DNA of 64,000 bases from Jackrogersella multiformis (lineage: Eukaryota > Ascomycota > Sordariomycetes > Xylariales > Hypoxylaceae): the NCBI GenBank assembly GCA_902806575.1, contig CADCXD010000005.1:3162001-3226000 (forward strand), written 5' to 3'. The position numbers and the translations under genes were made by a program. The notes under the pieces were generated by a model, which was not told where the DNA came from, did not search any database, and worked only from the letters and a program-made list of their open reading frames with translations. Positions 36,901-48,083 of the stretch are shown in pieces; the stretch's first letter is position 1, and each line of letters opens with the position of its first letter.

Positions 36901-37927
36901 AGTTTTTATATTAATATACGTAAAGTTTATATATTTTTTTACAAAAAAATTATTAATTTAAAAATTTTTAATATAAGCTTAATTTATTACCTTTTATTAA
37001 AATTTTTTTACTTTTTAATATCTTAATAAAAGGTTTAAAAGGTTTATTAATAATAATTAATTATTTTATATATATTAAATAATCATATTTTAAACTTATT
37101 ATAAAAAGTTTAAATTAATTTATTAAATTTATTATTTAAATTAATTTATTTATTCGTTTATTAATATTATATCGATTTAATTAAGTTAAATTATCGTGTT
37201 ATAAATTATTTAAATTATATTATATTAATTTTAAATTTAATTTTTATTAATAATTTGGTTATTTATAACAATAATAATAAATATTTAAATAATATAATAA
37301 CTATCGTATATTTTTTAATAAAGTTTAATAAATTATATAAAAAAGTTATTAAAATTAACTTTAATATTATTAATATTAAAAATATCTCGTATAATTATTT
37401 TATAATTTTAAAGGTTATAAAAAATCATAATATTATTATTATTAAGTTAAAATAATCTAAAAATAAAAAAAAGATTTTAAATAATATACTTTTCATTTTA
37501 AGTATCTTAATAAAAAATTATATATTAAAGCGTTATTTAATTTTAATAAGTTTTTATAAACGGTAATTTTCTTTATATTTACTTTTAATTTTAAGATTTT
37601 ATAAAAAAGGTATTATTAAAAACTTAAAAGATTATTTATTATTTAACGAGGGTAGTTTAAAATCTTATAAATTAATAAGTAATAAAATTAAAGTATAAAT
37701 ACTTATAAAATAATAAAATATAAAGTTTCTTTTATAATTATAATAATATACGTAATAATAAAATTAATAAGTAATATTAATATAATATACTTTAATAAAA
37801 AACTTCTTTAAGTAAGTTAATTACTTATAAATAATTAAAATAAAATAATTTAATAAAAGGATTAACTTTCTTTTAAAAAGCACGTACTTTTTTAAAATAA
37901 AATCTTCTTAAAATAAAAAAAATTATT

Positions 37928-38240
37928 TATAATAAAAGTAATAAAGCTTAAAACTATAGTTTAATTTTAAATTATAATTCTTTATAATTTTAAGATCTTT
38001 ACCTTTTATTTCTTTTTATAAAACGAAACGTAATAACCTATATATATATAATCTAAATATCTCCTTAAGCGCCGTTAGCGCCTTCTTAATCTTATTAATT
38101 TAATCTTATATATATTAATCAAATCTTCTAATTAACCTCATCTAATAGTTTTGTTTTATAAGTTCTAACATATCTCGTATTTACCAACATGTATGCATAT
38201 ATTGATCATACTCTGCTTCGTGGAGCCTATCCGTATGACA
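37928..38240 (-). repeat. 5' LTR of copy B (313 bp)
   Basis: The outer end is ...CCGTATGACA at 38,240, followed by the CCAAT duplication. Here the outer half (about 38,060-38,240) is little mutated while the inner half is RIP-degraded, the mirror image of the other LTR. Confidence 0.92.
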
Positions 38241-38245
38241 CCAAT

Positions 38246-39287
38246 CCATCCAGTCCCACAATCGAGGTACACGAAGATACAGCAGGTAAAAAGATCCCAT
38301 ATGCCAGGCTGGACTTCTAAGAATGTGGCCTCATCAAGACTTTCCCGGCCGCCCCCGAGGAGTATAACGCTTTAATCACTGGTCGGGACTTCAGAACGTA
38401 GGGGTATGTATAATGTATTGTAACACAGATATTGGACACAGGTTATTTTTTTGGAACTGTTTTTTTTATTTTTAATGGAAGGCGGTTCGACCAATTTGTG
38501 AGACTGACCGACAATGGGGCCGGTTTTCTTGATGGTCTAAAATATAGAATCGAAAACATTTTGAATCAGAATAGGTAGTCCAGTTGGAGAGGTTACTGTT
38601 AGAGCACTATTCGTGGATGGCGACGAATAGTGAATGATGTTCTTGCAAACGAAGGAAAGAAATTGTGTTGAGTTATAAAACCGTCTCCCTACGGTTTGCT
38701 TTTTGAACTTGAGGTCATAAACTCATGTTAGGATGGTTTGTTCCCCGTCGATTTCCCTCCTGATCGCCAAAAGTGACAGATAGATGGCAGGAATACATTT
38801 ATCATGTTTGCTATATCAACATATCAACACATATAGCAACATAACGACAAGAAAATCAGCAGCCCGAGAAAATAACGCCAGATGACTCATTACCTAGGTA
38901 CACAACATCTTGTCAGATGCAGCGGAGTGTTGCTCTCTCGTTTAGGTAGCTGTACATAGTAGTGTTCTCAAAATGCTACATCACTTCACAGCAAGAGTAC
39001 CTAATACCTAGGTCTGCAGCCACAGCAATACGTAGTGGAGGGGCGGTATGACCCTCCGAAGCCAGGGTTAGTAGTCACTAGGCATGCATGGACCGAAGTA
39101 CCACATAGATAGTGCCTATGCCAATTACCTAGCTCGTCAATCTTACGGTAATGAATACCTAACGTATCATACCTATCTCTAACTAGTTCAAACGAAAGTT
39201 TAAGTATATTCGGTGTATTTTAAACATGCCTCTAGCAGGGTCAATTAGTAGCATAGACTGGTAAGTGCAACTTCTTCAACAAAGAAG
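38246..39287. other. Intergenic flank right of the LTR element
   Basis: About 1 kb with ordinary base composition directly outside the target duplication. CCTAGG runs occur at about 38,892 and 39,006. No gene or RNA was recognised. Confidence 0.5.
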
Positions 39288-40540
39288 ATGAGTGCTAATG
39301 GAATGGTACATATGAAAGGGAGCCTGGGTTCGAGACCATGGCAGTCCATGGTGGCCAAGAGCCCGATCCTGGCAATGGCTCAAGAGCTGTGCCGATTTTC
39401 CAAACGACGAGTTATGTTTTCGAGAACGCCGAAGACGGCGCGGCAAAGTGTTCTTGGAATAAAGATGGTTATCTCTATACTCGTCTAGGAAACCCCACAA
39501 ATAGTGTCTTTGAGAAAAGAATGGCAATGCTAGAGGGAGGCGTTGGTGCAATAGTTACAGCATCTGGACACTCTGCGCAGGTGACTAATAGGGTGACCCC
39601 TGGGAAGGTCGTATGCTGGTTCTATAATGAACATACATAGCTAATACATACTCAGTTCATGGCCTTGACGCAATGCTGCGAGCCAGGCCACAATATCGTC
39701 AGCACGAGTTGGTGTAAGTTATGGTCTCGCTTAACATGTTCAACCCATCTCGGGCGCGAGCTAATCCTCTAACTTGCTTCATTAATCAACAGTATACGGC
39801 GGCACGTTTAACTACCTAGGTTTCGTGTTTACCTGCCCAAGTTTAACATCAAAGTCAAATGGGTCCTAAGGAATGATCCTATTGATCTCGACAAGGCTAT
39901 TGATAAGGATATACGAGCTATTTACATCGAAACCGTTAGCAACCCTAAGCAGTGCGTACCCGATATCCCGGCCATCGCTACTGTGGCTTATAAACATGGC
40001 ATCCTACTTGTCATTGATAACACGTTTGGTATGGCTGGGTATTTGTGCCAACCTATCAAGCTTGGAGGTTTGTAAAGTCCTAGGTCAAATCTGAATCTCA
40101 TTAGCCAAGACTTTAAGGCGACGCTGACAATCTAGGTAAATCCGCTATACAGCCGATATTGTGACCCACTCATGCACGAAATGGATCGGTGGGCACAACA
40201 CTAGCATGGGTGGGATAGTTGTCGATGGCGGCCGTTTCGAGTGGGGGTCCGCTCTCTCGGCGGCCAAATTCCCGGGTCTAACGGAGCCGGCCCCGGGGTA
40301 TCACGGACTCCGGTTCTGGGAAACGTATGGCTCGCGTGCGCTGACGGCCAAGCTGCGCATGGATAGTATGCGCGACCTGGGCGCGTGCATGAGTCCATTT
40401 AACGCGTGGCTGTTTTTGCAGGGTCTCGAGACGCTGCCGTTGCGCGCCCAGCGTACCGTGGAGAATACCCAGCGCCTGGCTGAGTGGCTTGAGGCTCACC
40501 CATGCGTTAATTGGGTGTTGTATTCCGGATTGCTATGATT
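39288..40540 (+). pseudogene. O-acetylhomoserine sulfhydrylase-like gene, decayed
   Basis: PLP-dependent Cys/Met metabolism enzyme family (Met17/CysD type, forming homocysteine from O-acetylhomoserine and sulfide). Recognisable pieces: HGGQEPDPGNGSRAVPIFQT and LGNPTNSVFEKRMAMLEGG (39,338-39,580), then after a 75-bp intron FMALTQCCEPGHNIVSTSW (39,656-39,713), then after a 79-bp intron YGGTFNYLG (39,793 on) and the block ending GMAGYLCQPIKLGG (to 40,067), then after an 85-bp intron ADIVTHSCTKWIGGHNTSMGG with the PLP lysine (40,153 on). Defects: a frame break near 39,825 between YGGTFNYLG and YLPKFNIKVKWV; the short leader at 39,288 (MSANG) is out of frame with GTYEREPGFETM; and the frame stops at 40,540 after NWVLYSGL, so roughly the last third of the enzyme is missing. 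Not expected to be active. Confidence 0.85.
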
Positions 40541-40984
40541 ACACCAACTAAAATAGTTGAGTTGTCTCTTCACCAGCCTGCCTATCAATGTTTGGGGAGT
40601 AGACGATGTCCCAAACGCAAATACCTAGAAGTAATACACACAACTTGGCGGAATAGGAAAAAACACAGCATTGTTAGGTACTCAACAAATTTTGATGCTT
40701 CTTTGCACACATGTGCCATGTGGGAGCCCCTGGACCCATGGGCTCGTGATCGTATGTTTGATTTGTTCCAGGTGGACTTACTGCAGAGGCCAGCACCAAT
40801 ATCAGGTTGAGAACCCCTGAATTAATAAAAGGGTAGAATTAGCTAAATAGATGTCAAATATACCTGCAATGAGAACAGCTACGCTTAGTCCCGTCAATGC
40901 CGAGCTAATAGCGAACATCGTGTTCTAAATTAGGTGCCTTTCTAGTCAACATCTAGGTACCTAACATACATGTGGGTTATCCGT
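40541..40984. other. Intergenic
   Basis: Between the decayed sulfhydrylase gene and the methyltransferase stop. I searched it for the missing sulfhydrylase C-terminus in all forward frames and found none. A CCTAGG-like run lies at about 40,950-40,963. Confidence 0.5.
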
Positions 40985-42447
40985 CTATTCCTTGAGTATT
41001 GCCTCTACGATTCCGTCGGCGTCCTCTTGTACAGGCGGCCAGAATTTCACAACTTCGAACCCGGCCTTGTCAAGCAGTTCTTCCCACTGCCTCTCGGACC
41101 GTTCCATGCCTGAATTAAAGGCCATCATGGTCATATCAAGCATGGCGTGGAAGGGTAACGCTCCCTGCTCCGGGATTATCATCTCATGGAGGAGGAGCTT
41201 CGAATAGCCTGGTTTCATCGCCTTTTTGAGCTGACCTAGTATTTCCAAGCACATTTCGTTAGACCAATCGTGGAGAATGTGATGGTAGAAGTATGAGCGT
41301 GCGCCTAAATGATAGTTAGTAAAACTTTTAGGAATACTCTATTCAAGAGTAGTCGATTTATTTACCTTGAACCGGTTGCTCTGTAAAGAAATCATACGCC
41401 ATCGGCTTGATGGAAGGGTCGAGGCCTTCAATGTTGTCCGTCACGGCGGCCAGATCTTGCAGTACTAGAAGTCCCTGATCCGGGTATTTGTTGTGGAATG
41501 CAAGAAGATCGTGACCTTTTCCACCGCCAACGTCAACGAGCAGGGCGGATTCCTTAGTTGCACCATCGATAAGTCGCTCTTGAACCGGAAACCAATCGAC
41601 CCAATAATCTCTTGCTCCCATAGTATTCCCCATGAACAAGTTGAAGTCTTTCATCATAGCTGGCATTGTACCGAAAAGTTGAAATATGTTCAACTTGGTT
41701 TGAAAAGCGTACTGCACGAAGCCATCGTGAGGGTTGGTGGGGCAACGATGGCCAGATTCTTTGAGCCATTTGGGTGCTTTGGTCGCAGCACCTACAATCA
41801 TCTCACCGCTGATAGGATCGTCAGTAGATGCACAAACATTAAAATTTCCATGAGACCAGACACGGCTTCGATACCGATTTACTAGATACTCACATCATTC
41901 TATGCCCTGCGGCGATTTCTTCCGTTGCCATGGCTTCAGTGATTGGTGTGGCCTCCCATGTCCGTTCCCCAACCTCTTTGACGAAGCCTGTGGCGGCCAT
42001 GGGCCTCAAAACTTGGACTAATTAATTGTTAATCAAGTTCATACGTAGACAATTACCTAGATAGACAATAGTGCTGAGGCAGCATACTGATGAGCAATTC
42101 CTCCCCACCCGATAGAGTGGCAAGCTTCTGGGAAGTAATAGATCCTCCATGGTCAAGAATAAACTTGAACAGATCAAGGTTGACAGCGATTCTTGCAGCT
42201 ATGGCAACGAATGGCTGTCAAAACAGGTAAGCCAACGAGCCAACATATCCAAGCCTAGAAGGAGGTAGGGTACCGAAAAAGCCAAATGCACAGCTGCACT
42301 TTTGGGCTCTTCAAGACTTGCTGTCAACTCCTTACTCAGCTGCAACGCTTCGTTGTTAGCTTGAACATCATCTTTCAAAGATAGCCTTGAACTGAGGCTA
42401 TTAAGCTTTTCGATTAGGGTGATTGTCTGGTTTGAACTCGAAGCCAT
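40985..42447 (-). CDS. SAM-dependent O-methyltransferase (secondary-metabolism type)
   Basis: Transfers methyl from S-adenosylmethionine to a hydroxyl of a small aromatic or polyketide substrate; family Methyltransf_2 as in many fungal natural-product clusters. Exons are 42,447-42,274, 42,214-42,088, 42,017-41,894, 41,808-41,366 and 41,304-40,985, introns 59-85 bp, giving 395 residues in one frame. The N-terminal part (to about 110) is the helical dimerisation/winged-helix region (PFVAIAARIAVNLDLFKFIL). The SAM motif LVDVGGGKGHDLLAFHNKYP lies at about residue 232. The catalytic-base region YHHILHDWSNEMC at about 298 carries the conserved His-Asp. The C-terminus reads LLLHEMIIPEQGA and MLDMTMMAFNSGMERSERQW, as expected. 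Length matches the family. It diverges from the rhodopsin-like gene. The PKS 14 kb away is a plausible pathway partner, by inference. Confidence 0.9.
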
Positions 42448-43040
42448 CTTGAATAGCTGCAGCGCAGGGGGTTATGGGTTTTATTGAATCAAGGTTAGGA
42501 GCAAACACTGGGAAATGAAAGAAGGAAGGGATGGACGGATGGACGGGAGGCATGGTTTTTGTAACAGATAGAACCTTACCGAGGTTGACGCCAATGTTTG
42601 CTGGTGGCTTCTTTCGATAAGCGTTTCTATTAAGGTGGTTTGCTCCACGAATAAAGGCTGGAAGCCTGTTCAAGACCGGCATAAAAATGATTCATTTTGA
42701 TTTTCATCATACCTACATACGGCGTGCATGAGATACCGAGTCCATGTCTTCAGACAATGTATCTTTAAATTATTCACTAACGCCGAAGGTGTGTGGCTAA
42801 TCGGGGTGGTAAGAATGGCGCTTTTGTGCCGCACTCGCTTTTTATGTCGAAATAGGTACAAGTAGGTATTGGCAGGTAGCAGTAATACTATGGTAAGGTC
42901 TATCCTTCTTTCCTAATGTACCTACTGAGGTATTATTTCTCTTCTATAGGTATCTGCAAGAGGCACTTCTTTTGTCTCAGACTCTGCATGATTCAGTCTC
43001 CAATATACCGAGTATAATATCTACCTAGGTAGCCAAGCCA
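42448..43040. promoter_or_regulatory. Divergent upstream region, methyltransferase / rhodopsin-like gene
   Basis: Nearly 0.6 kb separating two divergent genes. It contains a TACCTAGGTAG motif at 43,021-43,032, only about 10 bp before the rhodopsin-like ATG. No coding signal. Confidence 0.45.
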
Positions 43041-44528
43041 ATGTCATCCGACAACCTCGGACCCGCTGTGGTCACCGTCGCGTGGGTATTTGCTACCCTT
43101 TCTATGGCCGTAGTTATTGCACGGTTTTATGTCCGCCTACGAATTATACGAGTTCTAACACTTGACGATTACATCATTGCAGTCACTTTTGTGAGAACCT
43201 CTACCATACCCTACGTCACGGTGCCGGTGCCAGTGCCGGTGCCGTCGCCAACGTCCGGAAGTTAGCTGATGTGTTGAACAGCTTCTTGCGCTAGGAGATA
43301 GCATATTTCTAACGATCTCGACTTCCTGGGGCTTAGGGCAACACACCGAAGCATTAGAATCACGACCTTTGCATATCGTGTACACTATTAAATGGGTATA
43401 CCTATGCGAGTTCTTTTCTATCTTGTCGCCTGGGTTTGGCCGAATATCGTTTGCCATTTTACTCCTCGGTCTTCTGCCACCAGCGAAAGCACAACGCCGG
43501 TTTCTATGGGCTATTATATGCATCCAGTTCATAGTGGATGTTGGGACTCTCATCATCAGCTTTGCTCAATGCAAACCTATTAACGGTTACTGGGATCCGA
43601 GTGTCAAAGCCGACTGCTGGTCCCCGTACGTGCAACAATATGCAGGCTACTTTCAGAGCTGTAAGTAGGCACAATTCTATGACAATATTGGAATTTTGCC
43701 TCTGCTGGGAAGCTAATTAAACTCAGCCGTGTGCTCTTTAGTAGACCTCATTCTAGCACTTTTCCCTACCAGTCTGTTCTGGAATATGAACATGGAGTTA
43801 AAGCAGAAAATATCCTTGAGCTGCATAATGGGATTAGGCATCTTGTGAGTCGCTCGTGGTCTCGAATTACTTGGTGATTGTTTGAATACTTACCTTCATT
43901 TACTAGCGCAATGATAGCATCTATTGTCAAAACGATCAACCTTCGGGCCATTAGCAAGACATCTGATTTGACATGTGGGTAATGACCATGTATTTTGAGG
44001 GAGTTCTGCCAGCTTACTCATTTACTTTAGACGCTATGGCTGAACTAGCAATCTGGTGGACGTGAGTTAACCCTTTCCATAATGCAATAACGTCAGACCA
44101 AACCTACCTAGGTAGCTTACGTGTCTGTATTGTTTAGTCTCGAGGCCTATCTTGTCCTTTTGGCTGTTTCGATACCGACCTTAAGACCTATTCTGAAAGG
44201 TGCCAGTGTTTTCACACGAAGCAGGAGTAGCCCTTCTAGTGACATAAATACGTTCAACTCAAAGAAGCAAGGCCAGCCGAACAGCAATCTAGACCACAGC
44301 CCCTTTCAACGCCTCCATGAATACGTCTATGCTACGGGCATCAGCAGCGATAGTAGCTTCCAACCTAACGAGGCTTGTGAATATCCCATGGTTCCGCTAC
44401 GTACAACCGGTTTTCAACCCCACGATGAGGAAGGTATACGTAAGGACATAACAGTATCTGTCACCTTTAGCGAGGCGATCGAAGATAGAAAGATTGAAGG
44501 AAGACCAAATAACATATGCTCAGCTTGA
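43041..44528 (+). CDS. Seven-helix rhodopsin-like integral membrane protein (SAT4 / Fung_rhodopsin family)
   Basis: Fungal membrane protein of the SAT4/PTH11-like rhodopsin-domain family; the molecular function of most members is unknown, some act in surface sensing. Exons are 43,041-43,190, 43,282-43,660, 43,727-43,844, 43,907-43,974, 44,032-44,062 and 44,138-44,528, introns 57-91 bp, giving 378 residues with phase kept at every join. Features: TM1 AVVTVAWVFATLSMAVVIARFYVR followed by the family signature LTLDDYII; TM segments around IKWVYLCEFFSILSP and FLWAIICIQFIVDVGTLIIS; the CxPxxGYW motif as CKPINGYWDPSVKADCW; LVDLILALFPTSLFWNMNM; and the last helix LEAYLVLLAVSIPTLRPIL. A hydrophilic tail of about 110 residues follows. 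Genes of this family often sit in or beside secondary-metabolite clusters. Confidence 0.88.
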
Positions 44529-45161
44529 CAGAGTACTACATTGTATGTTTTTATGCAGGCTAGGACATTAGGACGAGTTTGTAAAACTAGAACTATATTA
44601 TGATGGCGTGGTTTGTGGGGCGACATTGATATTCCACGGAGCAGGCGTGAGGAACGGAAAAAGAAACGGAAAAAACGTCATCAAGAGGAAGCCGACCCAA
44701 GGAAACCCACACGAAGCACCTAACGTAGCATGAGCGCTTCCGCGTCCGCGTCCGGACCTTGTGGTTCGACACATCAATGAGTAAGCGGCGCATCCAGGAG
44801 ATCACCGGCTACTCTTTGGGTCAAATCCTGGTGACGCATAACATAGAACAATGGGACGGGCTGATGTTACGAACTATTACGAACTAAGTGTAGGGCTTAT
44901 TTCATAGTCGTGTGTATAATTAAGTTCCGAGTCGCCCATTCTTTATGCGCACTATGATCCTGGTTCCGGAAATGTGTGTGATCCAGGTCAACTTTGAAAG
45001 AAAGAAACTTCGACAGCTGGTCGCCACCCACCACCACGAACCCGTCCATACTTAGCTTCGCAGCAGAGTGGAAATTCCGGCAAGACCATTGACGGAAAAT
45101 ATGTGGGCCTGTTACCTAGTCATAAAGACCTTTACTATGTCTTCGCAATACGTCTCGCCCC
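44529..45161. other. Intergenic, no recognised gene
   Basis: Ordinary composition; small frames on the - strand (44,593-44,805) lack any family signal. It leads directly into the CHAT-domain remnant and may contain further eroded sequence of that gene. Confidence 0.4.
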
Positions 45162-45500
45162 GATGTTGAAGCAGCTTGGGAACCTCAAGAGAACCCTCCG
45201 TTCCTTGCATATCTGTCGGCCTGTTCGACAGGAGCCAACGACGCGGTGAGACTTACCGACGAGGGAATCCATCTCGTCAGCGCATTCCAGCTTGCAGGTT
45301 TCCGGCACGTTGTTGGAACGCTCTGGGAAGTGTCGGACCAGCACTGCGTTGACGCGGCGAGAGTGCTCTACGAAACGCTACGGCAGGAAGGGATGACGGA
45401 CATGGCGGTCTGCTAAGGACTTCATCGAGCGGTCAGAGCACTGCGCGACGGCGAGATTGAGAAGGATGGGGAGGGGAGAGATGGTAAGTTGGTGTGCTTG
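45162..45500 (+). pseudogene. CHAT-domain protein remnant
   Basis: In one forward frame the sequence reads PPFLAYLSACSTGANDAVRL, then DEGIHLVSAFQLAGFRHVVG, TLWEVSDQHCVDAARVLYET and LHRAVRALRDGEIEK. This is the C-terminal part of a CHAT domain, the caspase-like protease fold fused to TPR repeats in many fungal proteins. The SACSTG motif (catalytic Cys region) and the GTLWEV motif are intact, but a TAA at 45,414-45,416 breaks the frame and no upstream caspase His region, TPR repeats or start codon could be found. It is therefore a fragment of a once larger gene. No intact copy is present in the window. Confidence 0.75.
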
Positions 45501-46439
45501 GGAACGCAGGCGCAAGGCCTGACGAATTTCGAATTTTTACTGGGTTCCTTACGTCTACTTTGCTGTTTAAACGTGTGTACGCTTTTGCAAAGGTTCCTGT
45601 CAAATACCTACCTAGGTAGGTACCAGGGTATCAGGGTATATGAGGTTGATACTTACGTGATACCAGACTAAAAGGACCACGATTCAAGCATTAGGAACAA
45701 TTGTATAGAAGGAAGAATGAGTATAAGGAGGATAGATTTCCTCTGTATACCTACAGTCACTCATTCTTCAGCTATCAATCTAAGTCTCTAAGAGATTCCT
45801 AGAATCCGATCTTAAGGAGAGAGTTTCCTGGAATCTCTCTAATGAACACTTAGTGATTAACTTCAATTAGTCTCAGCCCACTGCTGCCTTCAAATCAAGA
45901 AACCCCAAGTCCGTACTCACCTATTAGTCGGCTAACAGGAAATAGGGAGCTTCGTCACACTTGTAACCAATCCAGCGCTGCTGGTTCCTGAGTGTTAAGC
46001 AGAGCTGTCGTTGCGACGCGACGCGTAAGATTAGCCAAAATGGAAGTCGTCGCCAGGGCAAGTCCGCATCCTGTATGTTGACCTCATCCCTCGCTCGCTT
46101 CTGAAGCACGGGGGCTTGGAAGTGACTTCCCATCGCCTCGGTGACGAAGGCATGTCCATCACTACGATTGCCGACATTGCCGGTGGATAACTACTGTAGA
46201 CGTGGTCCGGGATGCTTTTGCCCGTCTTAAGATTGAACACAAGTTGCGCGACAGGGAGAAGTCCGAGTTTGCTTTTTAGGGGGTTTTAAACAGAGATCGA
46301 GGTATAGATACCAAATATGCTATAAGGCCGTTACAGTCCTCATGTTACTAAGCTATTATTATAAATAAAGGCCACTCGTCCGTGCGGCATAAAAGCCCGA
46401 GTTTAGCCGTACAGAAATTTAATCTCGAAAACCTTCATG
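45501..46439. other. Intergenic, possible eroded sequence
   Basis: Continues past the CHAT remnant. It contains a CCTAGG palindrome at 45,605-45,624 and short frames on both strands near 46,030-46,240 that look protein-like in composition but match nothing I recognise. Confidence 0.35.
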
Positions 46440-46830
46440 TTCGAACGCTCGGCTTTATATATAACCTTTTTTTACACTCGTTATACCTGTACATCTCGTA
46501 CATCCCGTACACCCCCGTAATCCATAAGCCGTTTACACCTGCCGTACTACGAGCCGCCACCCCGGGAGGTCCACACGTTCCGTACGTACCGTACACCTAA
46601 GTGGGTCTACACCCGCCGTCCACCCCGTCTACTCCGGGCCGTCCACCCCTTACACCCCCCTACGTAAACAATAAGCCGTCAACAACGAGCCGTTTACCCC
46701 ATTATTATACCCGATGGATAACTGCTCTGTAGCTACACCTGCTCCGTACATTACACCTGTCCCGTTATTACACCCGTTACTACACCAGTTATAAGCCACG
46801 AAGCCAGCGTATTATAAAGTTAAGTTAAGA
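46440..46830 (+). repeat. C-rich degenerate short repeat tract
   Basis: Over about 390 bp the + strand is dominated by variants of a 9-10 base unit resembling CCGTACACC (for example gtacatcccgtacaccc, ccgtacacctaag, tacacctgtcccg, cattacacctg). The unit is strongly strand-asymmetric (C on +, G on -) and imperfect. It lies in a gene-free stretch beside an AT-rich segment. Confidence 0.6.
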
Positions 46831-48083
46831 TAAATCTTTAATATAATTACGTACCTAAGTAACTAATCACTCCTATAATAACGTAATCACATGGATCTTT
46901 TCGAAGTGGTCCGTGCAAGTTAAAAAAAAATCTTAATCTTTAATTTCGAGCGTTAATTTTTAACGAGATAACGGTACTTTCATGTAATTTATTTATTTAC
47001 TTTAAATAGCCGACTTATTTTATAATCGCGACGAATTAAAGGCTCCGATAACGTTTTATAAGCAATTTCGTAATCGGGTATACCGGAGAGAAAACACCAT
47101 GTCGACAGAATAACCCTCGATAAACTCGGGTAATTACATACGTAACATAAATCCATCTGTTCGTCCGAAATTAATGGAAAGAGTGCTTATACATTTACCA
47201 ACCCTAACCCACATAAGAGAGGAGGGGTGGGCGTATCAATTAATGGATTCAATGGTTATGTGGAAACTGAACTGTCTCACATAAGATAATCTCGAGATAT
47301 CTACTATACTGTTCTAAAACTTGTGGTGTCCGTAAATGTCTTACGGTCCGAGACACGGACCCGAACCCCTGGAATCCAGAGAGATTACGCAGCCACGATA
47401 ATAGAATCGCCTAGGCCTTGGTATGTGTTGGCTTACGTACCTACCTACCTACCTACCTAGGCAGGTAGCTATTCGGTCTTGCGGGAGCTGAATAAGTTAG
47501 GTGGTAGGTACACTCCTTCGACCGTGTTCCGGAACATGAAAACATACGAAAATATACCTACCTGCTTACTCTAGTTAATATGTTTATCTACTTACGTAGT
47601 ACTTAGGTTACGTAGGTAAATATGTAGGAGCGGAAGACGAGATTGCTTTATCTGCTGCCGCACGGGAAGGATTAGGGAGGGATCAGGGGCGGAAGAAGTA
47701 CCATGCGCATGCAACATTTATGCTGAATTCAAGGGGGTTGAATACAACGGACCCTGTAAATCTATTCGGCATGCCAAATTGGCTTTAGACTGCCGAACAC
47801 GTTGCCGATCCCTGTAAGATTATATTGCAACGCTGCGTAGTACTTTATCTTGACGTTGCATTTTAGCGTCAAGGTTTCTAACGACTGCTACTATTGCGCG
47901 TTCGTGTGGTGGGATCACGAATTGGAAATTTCTGTATGTATTTGTATCCTCTATCTTGCAAGCTTTCATTTAATCATATGTCCTGATTTTTGCATTACCG
48001 ACATTACAGGTAGATACAGCCCATCATGTAGTTACCCAATTACCAAGATCCTTCTAAGCTTAAAAGAAATATCGTGTCACAAT
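46831..48083. other. Intergenic, downstream of the ABC transporter
   Basis: The first 270 bp are AT-rich (about 46,840-47,110). A long CCTA/TAGG palindrome lies at 47,437-47,470. A frame at 47,850-48,122 overlaps the end of the ABC gene on the opposite strand and has no family signal. No gene accepted. Confidence 0.45.

Larger units (their letters stand above)
31389..38240 (-). mobile_element. Complete RIP-degraded Gypsy-type LTR retrotransposon, copy B
   Basis: A 6,852-bp insertion with two 313-bp LTRs of equal length and a perfect 5-bp target duplication, CCAAT, at 31,384-31,388 and 38,241-38,245. Coding sense is -: the 5' LTR is 38,240-37,928 and the 3' LTR is 31,701-31,389. A purine-rich tract (AAAAAAGAAAGAA on the - strand, about 31,706-31,718) sits just inside the 3' LTR, as expected for the polypurine primer. 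The interior is extremely AT-rich with CpA/TpG loss (RIP) and no surviving open frame. The primer-binding site beside the 5' LTR is too mutated to name its tRNA. Same family as copy A at 6.5-9.95 kb, in opposite orientation. Confidence 0.92.

Noticed and set aside
37255..37455. 66-residue + strand frame inside copy B
   Set aside because: Asn/Ile/Lys-only composition is an effect of A/T-rich RIP DNA inside the retrotransposon.
40541..40810. Missing C-terminus of the sulfhydrylase-like gene
   Set aside because: All three forward frames were read and none resembles the expected C-terminal domain.
47330..47400. tRNA-like sequence (B-box-like ggttcgggtcc on the - strand)
   Set aside because: The T-stem does not pair and no full cloverleaf with acceptor and anticodon arms can be drawn.
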